Positions 14,524-22,670 of a stretch of 22,965 nt of DNA are shown here, piece by piece. Location: contig DAIOSQ010000013.1 of the NCBI GenBank assembly GCA_036752465.1, positions 1 to 22,965 of the forward strand. Direction: 5' to 3'. The position numbers and the translations under genes were made by a program. The DNA comes from DAIOSQ01 sp036752465. Lineage in GTDB: Bacteria > Pseudomonadota > Gammaproteobacteria > Legionellales > Legionellaceae. A model generated the notes under the pieces. It was not told the origin of the DNA, ran no database searches, and worked only from the letters and a program-made list of their open reading frames with translations. Numbering within the stretch: the first letter of the stretch is position 1; each line of letters begins with the position of its first letter.

Positions 14524-16799
14524 CACGAATTATGTTGGTGGGCAATCCCAATTGTGGTAAGACCACGTTATTCAATGCGTTAACGGGCGAACATCAACGC
14601 ATCGGCAATTGGCCCGGAGTTACTGTAGAAAAGATCACGGGAACTTTCCATTACCAACAACAGACCTTTGTGGTGATAGATTTGCCAGGTGTTTATTCTT
14701 TGGCTTCATCTGGTGAAAACAGTCCAGATGAGCAAATCACTGCAACCGCAGTGCTGCAGGAAGAGGTCGATATCATTATCAATGTTGTCGATGCTAGCCA
14801 TCTTGAGCGCCATCTCTATCTCACCAGTCAATTGCTTGAACTCGGGAAAGCCATGATTATGGTCATCAATATGACCGATGTGGCGAAGCGACGTGGCATC
14901 ACTATTGATGTGACCGCACTATCTCAAGCGCTAAACTGTCCAGTATTATCGCTGCAAGCGCATCGTGGGCTTGGTGTGGATGATTTATGTCAGGCTATGC
15001 AGGTGCTTTCGTTAAAGGCCCCCGCTTGCGTAGAACCGCTCGCATTGTTGTTACCCGATTGGCTAGAAACTCTTATGATGGATCTAGAACCCTCTTTGCG
15101 GTCAGTGTTGTCAAGTTCAGCTAAATCTCGTTATGTATTGTATCGTTTGTTGGAAGGGGATACACGTTTACTGCACGTTTATCATGATTTGACGGCTGTA
15201 CGGCAGCAGCTTACGTTATTGCAACCTATGTTACCTCTTGAGGTAGACATTGTTATGGCGGATGCACGTTTTAATGCAATACATGATGTGTGTGCCAAAA
15301 CCATGCACAAAAGTGGCCAGTTTCGAGAGCATTTGACAGAAAAAATTGACAGATTAGTCTTGCATCGTGTGGCTGCCATCCCGATTTTTCTTGCTGTTAT
15401 ATATGTTTTATTTTGGTTTTCCATGGGTGTTGGTGGTGTTTTGCAAGATTTTTTTAGTCTAAGCACCGAGCTTTTATTGGTAACATTGCCTGGGAAATTG
15501 ATGTGCAATGCCCATCTACAGCATACAATTTTTTATCTGTCGCTGCAGGGAATCGGTCAAGGTATTAGCACCACGCTGACATTTATTCCGGTTCTGGCGA
15601 CAATGTATTTTTTCCTGGCTTTATTAGAGTCGTCAGGGTACATGGCGCGTGCAGCATTTATTGTCGACAAGTTAATGCGACTAATGGGCTTACCCGGCAA
15701 GGCATTTGTGCCGATGATAGTTGGTTTTGGTTGCAATGTACCGGCCATTATGTCGACCCGAACCTTAGAAAATACCCAAGATCGTTTGCTGACTATTTTG
15801 ATGAGCCCATTTATGTCATGTAGCGCCCGTCTGGCAATTTACGCTGTCTTTGTGGCGGCCTTTTTTCCGACGAAAGGACCTATTATTGTATTTTCACTCT
15901 ATTTGGTTGGTATCCTCATGGCCATTGTAACCGGCTATGTGTTACGTCGCACACTATTTCAGGGGCGAGTTACGCCATTGATTATTGAATTACCCAGCTA
16001 TCATTGTCCATCATTGCGACGTTTGTTGCGCGAAACAAATGTACGCTTACGTTCTTTTATAGTACGTGCCGGTAAATTTATTATTCCTATCTCTATGGTG
16101 TTAAGCATTCTCAATGCGCTACCGGTCACTTTGTCTGTGCCCACTGGTTGCGTGGCACAGGTATCGTTGTTGGCCTGGGTTGGGCAGCATTTGACGGGCA
16201 TATTTTCACCGATGGGTATTCATGCAGACAATTGGCCAGCTACTGTAGGCCTATTAACAGGTATTTTTGCCAAAGAGGTCGTTATTGGGTCATTAAATGC
16301 GCTATATAGTGAAATGCTAAATATGCAAGTGAGTGCTGGCAGCAGTTTTACTGGTTGGAGTGCATGGCAAGAGGCTTTGTATGTCATCGGCCAACACTTC
16401 ATGTTGTTGAAGCAGTCCATTCTGCAACCAGCAATTGTCCATGAAGCGACGCAGCAGTTGTCATCACCAATATTTGGGGTCATGTGGCAAAAATTTGATG
16501 GCGCAATAGGTGCTTATGCCTATTTGTTATTCATTTTATTGTATATACCCTGTGTGTCTACCATGGCAGTTATTCGACAAGAAACAGATGCGGTCTGGAT
16601 GTGGTTTTCAATTGTTTGGTCATTGCTGGTTGCTTATACGGTGGCGGTGACTTTTTATCAATTGGCTACCTTTAGGCTACATCCCATGCACAGTATGCTC
16701 TGGATATTACTGTTGTTCGGAGCGATGGCTGGCTATATTTTGATTATGCAGTGTTTTCCTCGTTGCAGGGAGGTACGCAATGTTGTTGAAGCTGCGTGA
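14520..16799 (+). CDS. feoB: Ferrous iron transporter FeoB
   Basis: FeoB is the inner-membrane Fe(II) permease with an N-terminal G domain. The 759-residue protein, close to E. coli FeoB (773), has G1 GNPNCGKTT (8-16), NWPGVTVEK, G3 DLPG (54-57), G4 NMTD (117-120), a helical spacer, and a membrane part with about ten hydrophobic segments. GFGCNVPAIMSTR and LLTGIFAKEVVIGSLNALY are the two Gate-type core motifs. The frame extends upstream to 14508, but the ATG at 14520 has GGAG 5 bases ahead and overlaps the feoA stop, so I chose it. The gene overlaps feoC by 20 bases. Confidence 0.97.
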   Translation: MTRIMLVGNPNCGKTTLFNALTGEHQRIGNWPGVTVEKITGTFHYQQQTFVVIDLPGVYSLASSGENSPDEQITATAVLQEEVDIIINVVDASHLERHLYLTSQLLELGKAMIMVINMTDVAKRRGITIDVTALSQALNCPVLSLQAHRGLGVDDLCQAMQVLSLKAPACVEPLALLLPDWLETLMMDLEPSLRSVLSSSAKSRYVLYRLLEGDTRLLHVYHDLTAVRQQLTLLQPMLPLEVDIVMADARFNAIHDVCAKTMHKSGQFREHLTEKIDRLVLHRVAAIPIFLAVIYVLFWFSMGVGGVLQDFFSLSTELLLVTLPGKLMCNAHLQHTIFYLSLQGIGQGISTTLTFIPVLATMYFFLALLESSGYMARAAFIVDKLMRLMGLPGKAFVPMIVGFGCNVPAIMSTRTLENTQDRLLTILMSPFMSCSARLAIYAVFVAAFFPTKGPIIVFSLYLVGILMAIVTGYVLRRTLFQGRVTPLIIELPSYHCPSLRRLLRETNVRLRSFIVRAGKFIIPISMVLSILNALPVTLSVPTGCVAQVSLLAWVGQHLTGIFSPMGIHADNWPATVGLLTGIFAKEVVIGSLNALYSEMLNMQVSAGSSFTGWSAWQEALYVIGQHFMLLKQSILQPAIVHEATQQLSSPIFGVMWQKFDGAIGAYAYLLFILLYIPCVSTMAVIRQETDAVWMWFSIVWSLLVAYTVAVTFYQLATFRLHPMHSMLWILLLFGAMAGYILIMQCFPRCREVRNVVEAA

Positions 16800-17010
16800 A
16801 TATATCCGGCGCGAGGGATTGGTGAGCACCGATCAGTTGAGTCGATTTTTTCATATTGACGAGCAAGCACTGGAACCGATGCTTGAGATTTGGGTGGCCA
16901 AAGGGGTGCTTTTAAAACATGAGGATAAACCGAAAACGACTTGTGGATCAGGTTGTAACCGGTGTCAATCGAACAGTCGAAGGTATTATCAATTTAAACA
17001 ATCTTGCTAA
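16780..17010 (+). CDS. feoC: FeoC-like winged-helix protein with cysteine motif
   Basis: FeoC is a small winged-helix protein found after feoB in gammaproteobacteria, proposed to protect or regulate FeoB, possibly through an Fe-S cluster. This 76-residue protein has a helix-turn-helix-like start (LREYIRREGLVSTDQLSRFF), LEIWVAKGVLL as recognition helix and wing, and CGSGCNRC giving C-x3-C-x2-C, in the loop where the family keeps its cysteines. A further Cys is the last residue. A strong ribosome binding site (AGGGAGG) lies 6 bases before the ATG, inside the feoB coding end. Confidence 0.88.
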   Translation: MLLKLREYIRREGLVSTDQLSRFFHIDEQALEPMLEIWVAKGVLLKHEDKPKTTCGSGCNRCQSNSRRYYQFKQSC

Positions 17011-17059
17011 TTAGAATTGTCTCGCACAACAACAGGTGATAGATTACTAGCACCAAATG

Positions 17060-17089
17060 TTGCGACTAAGATGAATCACGTGCATATAT
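17060..17089 (+). promoter_or_regulatory. Possible promoter of the lipid-modification operon
   Basis: TTGCGA (17060-17065), an 18-base spacer and ATATAT (17084-17089) preceded by TG form a plausible extended -10 sigma70 promoter in the 135-base gap after feoC. I saw no TGATC-type sigma-E/ChrR element, which controls related clusters in other proteobacteria. Weak match, so only a suggestion. Confidence 0.3.
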
Positions 17090-17145
17090 ACCTATCCCAC
17101 TTGCAGAGACTGAATTTTTGCTATCGCTTTTTGCGCTCAAGCATT

Positions 17146-17748
17146 ATGGCGAGTTTTTTAAAGTTTCGTAAGCGCAAAAATCAAGTTGCAAAAAATCCAT
17201 TCTCTGCAAGTGGGGTAGGTATATTAACCCGGGTAGTGACCTTATTTTGTTGTGTCGTTCTCAATGAGGGATGTCAAATGAACAGCATTGCGCAATATCA
17301 GCATCAACAACCTGCACTTAGCATAGAAAAATTTTTTTCTGGTTCAACCAAAGGTTATGGGATGGTGCAAAAAAATTCTGGAGCAGTTCGTCGTCGCTTC
17401 ACGGTACAAATGAGCGGCCAATGGCATGGTAAACAAGGGACTTTAGCTGAGGTCTTTACCTACGATGACGGTGAAGAGCAACAACGGCAATGGCAGATTA
17501 CGCAGCTGGACGCCCATCATTTTAATGCTGTTGCCAAGGATGTCGTGGGTATAGCCAAAGGAGAACAATATGGTTCTGCTATTCATATGATATATACGCT
17601 GGAAATACCTTATCAAGGTACTACCATTCAAATGAATATCGATGACTGGTTGTACCGTATTGATGATCACGTGGTTTTGAATAATGCTACGATGAGAAAA
17701 TTTGGTATCCCGTTAGGCCGAATTACCGCAAGTTTTACTAAGGAATGA
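17146..17748 (+). CDS. DUF3833 family protein, probable lipoprotein
   Basis: The conserved part runs from about residue 55: PALSIEKFFSG, GYGMVQKNSGAVRRRFTVQMSGQW, TLAEVFTYDDGEEQQRQW, DVVGIAKGEQYGSA and DDWLYRIDDHVVLNNATMRKFG, all typical of DUF3833. The function of this family is unknown. Before it is a basic segment and a hydrophobic stretch ending LNEGCQ, a possible but non-canonical lipobox for membrane anchoring. The start is uncertain: ATG at 17146 gives 200 residues with a long signal-like leader, while in-frame starts at 17071 (ATG) and 17017 (TTG) add residues that look non-coding. None has a good ribosome binding site. It overlaps the desaturase by 4 bases. Confidence 0.82.
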   Translation: MASFLKFRKRKNQVAKNPFSASGVGILTRVVTLFCCVVLNEGCQMNSIAQYQHQQPALSIEKFFSGSTKGYGMVQKNSGAVRRRFTVQMSGQWHGKQGTLAEVFTYDDGEEQQRQWQITQLDAHHFNAVAKDVVGIAKGEQYGSAIHMIYTLEIPYQGTTIQMNIDDWLYRIDDHVVLNNATMRKFGIPLGRITASFTKE

Positions 17749-18668
17749 TGAGGTTGAAGATGGCTCGTTGGCGTAAGGCATTGCGAATATGGTTAGATGC
17801 GGATTTTGCCGGGTCTCACACGCAGCGGCTCGAGCTAAATTGGTTGCGTATGGTTCCTTTTATTTTTATGCACGTCGCTTGTCTGGCGATTGGTTGGGTT
17901 GGCGTAAGTCCAGTAGCACTGGTATTTTTGGCTGTGACCTATAGCGTCAGAATGTTTGCCGTTACTGGGTTCTATCATCGTTATTTTTCTCATAGAACGT
18001 TTCAAACCCATCGAATATACCAGTTTTTGTTTGCAATTCTTGGCGCATCTGCGGCGCAAAGAGGGCCCTTGTGGTGGGCAAGCCACCATCGTAGTCATCA
18101 TCGACACGCTGACACGCTAGACGATCCACATTCGCCACATCATAAAGGCTTCATTTGGAGTCATCTTGGGTGGTTTTTTAGTTCAGATGCCTGTAAGACG
18201 GATTACTCTCGGGTCCGCGATTTACTGAAATTTCCTGAGCTATATTGGCTTAATCGATTTGATACGGTCATACCCACCTTGCTGGCGTTAGGACTGTATG
18301 GCATGGGTTATGTGTTACAACACCATGCCCCACAATACCATACCACTGGACCTCAATTATTGGTTTGGGGGTTTTTTGTATCGACCGTGCTCTTGTTTCA
18401 CGCTACAAGTGCTATTAATTCACTCGCCCATGTTTGGGGTAAACGCACGTACGCTACGCCTGATCATAGTCGCAACAATATCTTGCTTGCACTCATCACT
18501 TTCGGTGAGGGTTGGCACAACAATCATCATTTTTATCCTGCATCCGCAAGACAAGGATTTCGGTGGTGGCAAGTTGATGCTACCTTTTATCTATTGTGGT
18601 GTTTAGCTAAATTGGGTCTTATTCGTAATTTGCGACCCGTGCGGTTTGATAGGACGCGCTATAGATGA
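17745..18668 (+). CDS. Membrane fatty acid desaturase (delta-9 acyl-CoA/acyl-lipid type)
   Basis: This 307-residue membrane di-iron enzyme introduces a double bond into acyl chains. It has all three histidine boxes: HRYFSH (78-83), HHRSHH (114-119) and HNNHH (258-262), with FHATSAINSLAHVWG before the third. Hydrophobic pairs flank them (about 36-65, 92-104, 174-194 and 205-222). The pattern matches the OLE1/COG1398 group. Starts at 17745, 17748 and 17760 are possible; the last has GAGG about 6 bases ahead and gives MARWRK, while 17745 overlaps the DUF3833 stop. It is coupled to the following dehydrogenase by ATGA. It would supply unsaturated substrate to the Cfa-like enzyme downstream. Confidence 0.93.
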   Translation: MMRLKMARWRKALRIWLDADFAGSHTQRLELNWLRMVPFIFMHVACLAIGWVGVSPVALVFLAVTYSVRMFAVTGFYHRYFSHRTFQTHRIYQFLFAILGASAAQRGPLWWASHHRSHHRHADTLDDPHSPHHKGFIWSHLGWFFSSDACKTDYSRVRDLLKFPELYWLNRFDTVIPTLLALGLYGMGYVLQHHAPQYHTTGPQLLVWGFFVSTVLLFHATSAINSLAHVWGKRTYATPDHSRNNILLALITFGEGWHNNHHFYPASARQGFRWWQVDATFYLLWCLAKLGLIRNLRPVRFDRTRYR

Positions 18669-19411
18669 AGAGAGTGGTCTGGATCACAGGTGCGTCTTCA
18701 GGTATTGGCCGTGAAGTAGCTCTGCTGATGGCAAAAATGGATGTGCACTTGGTTGTGTCTGGACGGAATCAAGAGGCATTAAACGAATTTGTGCAAAAAA
18801 CGGCAGCATTCCCTTTGCTCTTTGACGTAACCCAGCGTCAGGCGCACCTGGATGCAGCGCACATTATCAGAAAAGAATTTGGCAGAGTTGATACTGCATT
18901 TTTTAATGCAGGTGATTGTACATATGTTGATGTCAAAAATTTTGATAGTGGGATTTTTGAACGCATGATGCAAACCAATTTCATGAGCATTGTTTATGGT
19001 GTAGAAGCCGTTTTACCTTTATTAAGATGTGCCAAGGCGCCACATTTGATTGGTATGAGCAGCGCGGTAGCATACCTGGGGTTACCGCGTTCTGAAGCGT
19101 ATGGTGCGAGCAAAGCGGCCATCCGTAATTTTTTGGAAGGCTTACGGGTATCGTTAGCACCAGAGAAGATCTGTGTGTCGCTTGTTTTTCCTGGCTTTGT
19201 GCAAACACCGCTGACAGATAGGAATGATTTTCCTATGCCAGGTATTATCAGTTCCCAACAAGCTGCAAGGCGCATTGTCAAAGGTATTGAGCAAAGAAAA
19301 TTAGACATTAAAGTGCCCTTGTGGTTTATTTGGATGATGCAAATAGTCAGCCTATTGCCTAGCGCATGCCGTTTACGTTTACTGCAGCATAGGGTGATGA
19401 AACGCGCATGA
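18665..19411 (+). CDS. Short-chain dehydrogenase/reductase
   Basis: A 248-residue classical SDR with the cofactor motif TGASSGIG (8-15), NAG (81-83), Asn105, the active-site serine in MSSAVAY (131-137) and YGASK with Tyr146 and Lys150, so the catalytic tetrad is complete. SGRN at the end of strand 2 suggests NADP preference, which is an inference. After the catalytic core is FPGFVQTP and a hydrophobic C-terminal segment WFIWMMQIVSLLP that may touch the membrane. It overlaps both neighbours by 4 bases. The same family member is found beside FAD oxidoreductase, DUF1365 and Cfa genes in many proteobacteria. Confidence 0.92.
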   Translation: MKRVVWITGASSGIGREVALLMAKMDVHLVVSGRNQEALNEFVQKTAAFPLLFDVTQRQAHLDAAHIIRKEFGRVDTAFFNAGDCTYVDVKNFDSGIFERMMQTNFMSIVYGVEAVLPLLRCAKAPHLIGMSSAVAYLGLPRSEAYGASKAAIRNFLEGLRVSLAPEKICVSLVFPGFVQTPLTDRNDFPMPGIISSQQAARRIVKGIEQRKLDIKVPLWFIWMMQIVSLLPSACRLRLLQHRVMKRA

Positions 19412-20682
19412 CGAATATAGCCATTATAGGGTCGGGCATTGCCGGCTTAAGCTGCAGTTATTTTTTGCATCAACATGGTTACCATGTCCACTTATTTGAA
19501 GCGAATGATTATGTTGGTGGTCATACCCATACCAAGACAGTTTCTTTAAATAAAACTTCTTACGCCGTAGATACCGGCTTTATTGTCTGTAACGAACGCT
19601 CATATCCCAATTTTATCCAAATATTGCGACAATTAAAGGTCGCGACGCAACCGACCGATATGAGTTTTTCGGTTTATGATCCTATGACAAAATTTCAGTA
19701 TGCTGGCGGATCATTGAGAAGTATTTTTGCGCAGCGCAAGCATCTTATTAGCCCTAGATTTTATCGGTTTGTTGCGGATATTGCACGTTTTCAGCGCTAT
19801 ACGAAAAGCTTCCTGCGTAATGGAAACCAAACGATGAGCGTTGCAGATTTCCTAGAGGCTTCTCAATTTAATTCTTTTTTTGCTAGACATTATTTATATC
19901 CATTGATTGCATCGTTGTGGTCAGCCCCTTCTTCGGCTATTGCTAACATGCCCTTCATTTTTGTTGCCCATTTTTTTTATAATCACGCTTTGCTCCAAAT
20001 GGTGCCTGATTTGCCGTGGCAGGTCATTGCTGGAGGGTCAGCACAATATGTACAAGCGCTAATCACGAAAGTGCAGCCAACTTTAGTCGTGAAGACCGCC
20101 ATTAAAAAAATTTCTCGTCATCCGCAGGGATGGGAACTGTATAGTGACCGTGGTCTTTTAGGACGGTTTGATGAAATTATTGTGGCTACTCATAGTGACC
20201 AAGCACTGGCGATGCTTGCACATCCCAGTGCGTTAGAAAGAGAGATTTTGTCAGCGTTTCGTTATCAAAATAATAGTGTTATTTTGCATCAAGATGCCCG
20301 GATGATGCCAGATTGCAAAGCCGCTTGGGCTAGTTGGAATGCTCGTCTTGGTGAAAATATCCCAGATGCCGTGCTGACTTACGACATGAATCGTCTCCAA
20401 AATATACCGAACAGTTCACCTTTTTATGTTAGTTTAAACGCGGATCACATGATCAATCCTGAAGCGATCTTAGAGCGATTTAATTACAGTCATCCTCAAT
20501 ATAGTTTACCAAGTTTAGCGGCACAGCAGCGTCAACAAGAGCTAAATAGCCATGCCGGTATTTATTTTTGTGGGGCGTATTGGGGGTATGGCTTTCATGA
20601 GGATGGTGTGAACAGTGCGCTGGCCGTTTGTCGGCAACTTCTGAAAAAACTTCTAGGAACTGATAATGTCTTTGTTAAATAG
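19408..20682 (+). CDS. NAD/FAD-binding amine-oxidase-like flavoprotein (COG2907 type)
   Basis: A 424-residue flavoprotein whose N-terminus has the FAD-binding GSGIAG (8-13), acidic E31 at the end of strand 2, and YVGGHTHT, the GG motif. VDTGFIVCNERSYPNF and DMSFSVYD follow, as in the COG2907 group found next to Cfa-like methyltransferases. A later IVATHSDQALAML belongs to the FAD domain, and GIYFCGAYWGYGFHEDGVNSAL closes the fold. The substrate is unproven; a role in oxidising lipid acyl chains is inferred from context. It begins inside the SDR stop (ATGA) and overlaps the next gene by 17 bases. Confidence 0.92.
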   Translation: MTNIAIIGSGIAGLSCSYFLHQHGYHVHLFEANDYVGGHTHTKTVSLNKTSYAVDTGFIVCNERSYPNFIQILRQLKVATQPTDMSFSVYDPMTKFQYAGGSLRSIFAQRKHLISPRFYRFVADIARFQRYTKSFLRNGNQTMSVADFLEASQFNSFFARHYLYPLIASLWSAPSSAIANMPFIFVAHFFYNHALLQMVPDLPWQVIAGGSAQYVQALITKVQPTLVVKTAIKKISRHPQGWELYSDRGLLGRFDEIIVATHSDQALAMLAHPSALEREILSAFRYQNNSVILHQDARMMPDCKAAWASWNARLGENIPDAVLTYDMNRLQNIPNSSPFYVSLNADHMINPEAILERFNYSHPQYSLPSLAAQQRQQELNSHAGIYFCGAYWGYGFHEDGVNSALAVCRQLLKKLLGTDNVFVK

Positions 20683-21469
20683 TGCTATTTACCAGGGTTA
20701 TGTCAGCCATCAGAGATTTCTACCGATACGCCATCAATTTAATTATCGCTTATTCATGATGTATCTCGACCTGGATGAGTTAGATAGCGTGTTTGCTGAT
20801 GCTTGGTTTTGGTCAATTGGACGGAGAAATATAGCATATCTGCGGCGTCAAGATCATGTAGGTGATCCGCAGATACCACTCAAAACCGCGGTCTCTGAAT
20901 TAGTCTATGCGCGCACAGGCATTAGGATCACAGGGCCCATCCGTTTGCTCACCCACTTGCGCTATTGGGGGTATTGTTTTAATCCGGTCAGTTTTTATTT
21001 TTGTTATACAGCTTCGCAACAAGAAGTTGCAGTGATCGTTGCCGAAATTAATAATACCCCGTGGGGGGAGCAATATTGCTACGTGCTTTCTTCGTGCACA
21101 CAAACTCAGCAGGGTATATTATCCAGCGCTAAACAACAAAGCCATATTGCACAATCTTCGGACAGGTATCATTTTAAATTCAATAAAGATTTTCATATTT
21201 CTCCTTTATTGCCTATGAACATGAGCTATGATTGGTGGTTCACAGCGCCTGCAGAAAGTTTGACTATCCATATGAAGAATAATAAGGATCATCAAAAGTG
21301 GTTCACTGCACATTTGGCACTTGAGCGCAAACCAATCAATAGCACTAATTTGTCACGGGTTTTGTGGCAACATCCGTGCATGACCGTGAAGGTAATGAGT
21401 GCCATTTACTGGCAGGCACTCCGAACCTGGCTAAAAGGTGCCAAGTTTTATACTCATCCCAACGCTTAA
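20666..21469 (+). CDS. DUF1365 family protein
   Basis: A 267-residue protein of unknown biochemical function. It opens with the family signature AIYQGYVSHQRFLPIRHQFNY, continues with LRRQDHVGDP and the strongly conserved YWGYCFNPVSFYF, then EINNTPWGEQYCY and FNKDFHISPLLPM, ending in a helix WQALRTWLKG. No signal peptide is present. The family is almost always found beside the FAD oxidoreductase and Cfa-like enzyme, as here. AGGA about 7 bases upstream supports the ATG at 20666. It ends 10 bases before the cfa-like start. Confidence 0.92.
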   Translation: MSLLNSAIYQGYVSHQRFLPIRHQFNYRLFMMYLDLDELDSVFADAWFWSIGRRNIAYLRRQDHVGDPQIPLKTAVSELVYARTGIRITGPIRLLTHLRYWGYCFNPVSFYFCYTASQQEVAVIVAEINNTPWGEQYCYVLSSCTQTQQGILSSAKQQSHIAQSSDRYHFKFNKDFHISPLLPMNMSYDWWFTAPAESLTIHMKNNKDHQKWFTAHLALERKPINSTNLSRVLWQHPCMTVKVMSAIYWQALRTWLKGAKFYTHPNA

Positions 21470-21479
21470 GGATATGTTG

Positions 21480-22670
21480 ATGTCGCAACTGCTACAAAGA
21501 GTGTTTTTAAAACAATTAGAAAAAATTCAATTTGGGCATTTGCGGCTCCAGCATGGTCTGCAAAATTGGGAATTTGGATCACAAGATAATATCACTGTCA
21601 CCGTGCGTATTTTAAATGGCGATTTTTATAGTGGGCTTATGCGAGGTGGCAGCTTGCGGGTAGCTGAAATGTATATGTTGGGGTACTGGGAAACGGATGA
21701 TTTGACTCAGTTGCTGCGTATTATGCTACGGAATCAAGGTTTGGTCAGTGCGATTGAAGGAGGGGCGGTCAAGCTATTAAGCCTCTGGCGGCTGTTGCGT
21801 TATCAATTTCGGCGCAATCATTTGCTGGGTAGCCGACGGAACATTGCGCAACATTATGATTTAAGTAACGAGTTTTTTGCGCTTTTCTTAGACAAAAATA
21901 TGATGTATTCTTCGGCAATTTTTCCAAACGCGGCAGCAGATCTTGACACCGCGGCCAGGCACAAACTAGATATTATTTGTCAAAAATTGGGCTTAAAAGC
22001 AGGTGAGCGAGTGCTTGAGATTGGAACAGGATGGGGTGGTTTTGCGCTATATGCTGCCGAGAACTATGGATGTGACATTGTCACAACCACCATTTCAAAG
22101 CAGCAATATGCCTTGGCAGCGCAACGGATTGTGCAACATGGGTTAAGTCATAAAATTACCTTGTTGCAACAAGATTATCGCCATTTGTCAGGTAAGTATG
22201 ACAAATTAGTCTCTATTGAAATGATCGAGGCGGTCGGACATCAATACTATCGACAATTTTTTAAATGTTGTGATCGCTTGCTTAAATCCAATGGCCAAAT
22301 GTTGATTCAAGCGATTACTATTCAAGACCAGGCATACCATCGTGCCAAACGAGAGATTGATTTTATAAAAAAATATATTTTTCCTGGCAGCTGCATTCCT
22401 TCTGTTACCGCACTCAACAACGCAATGACTCGTGTTACTCAGATGAAAATACATCAATTGGATGATATTGGATTTGATTATGCCAAAACCTTAAAATGCT
22501 GGCGAGAGCGCTTTGATCAGCAACAACCCGCGGTCAGGGCACTTGGGTTTGATGAGCGGTTTATCCGAATGTGGCATTATTATTTTGCATATTGCGAGGC
22601 AGGCTTTGCTGAGGGGTATTTGGGGGACGTGCATTTGCATTGTGTTAAGCCGGGGGCGCTGGTTGTATGA
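21480..22670 (+). CDS. Cyclopropane-fatty-acid-synthase-like SAM methyltransferase
   Basis: A 396-residue enzyme of the Cfa superfamily that acts on double bonds of phospholipid acyl chains. The N-terminal lipid-binding domain contains GGSLRVAEMYMLGYW, and the SAM motif is VLEIGTGWGG (178-187). IEMIEAVGH (246-254) retains the Glu equivalent to E. coli E239 (here E250), and Tyr334 matches Y317. Two other residues of the E. coli bicarbonate site differ: C139 is Ser145 (MMYSS) and H266 is Gln277 (IQAITI). Such a divergent clade accompanies SDR, FAD and DUF1365 genes, so the product may be a methylated rather than cyclopropane acyl chain. AAGGA lies 7 bases before the ATG at 21480; an ATG at 21474 and an open frame back to 21438 are less likely. 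Confidence 0.9.
   Translation: MSQLLQRVFLKQLEKIQFGHLRLQHGLQNWEFGSQDNITVTVRILNGDFYSGLMRGGSLRVAEMYMLGYWETDDLTQLLRIMLRNQGLVSAIEGGAVKLLSLWRLLRYQFRRNHLLGSRRNIAQHYDLSNEFFALFLDKNMMYSSAIFPNAAADLDTAARHKLDIICQKLGLKAGERVLEIGTGWGGFALYAAENYGCDIVTTTISKQQYALAAQRIVQHGLSHKITLLQQDYRHLSGKYDKLVSIEMIEAVGHQYYRQFFKCCDRLLKSNGQMLIQAITIQDQAYHRAKREIDFIKKYIFPGSCIPSVTALNNAMTRVTQMKIHQLDDIGFDYAKTLKCWRERFDQQQPAVRALGFDERFIRMWHYYFAYCEAGFAEGYLGDVHLHCVKPGALVV

Noticed and set aside
17128..17180. A 10-base perfect inverted repeat (TTTTTGCGCT at 17128-17137 and AGCGCAAAAA at 17171-17180) around the proposed DUF3833 start codon.
   Set aside because: The loop is 33 bases, and about one such pair is expected by chance in a window of this size and composition. 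It lacks the T-run placement of a terminator and no regulator is suggested.
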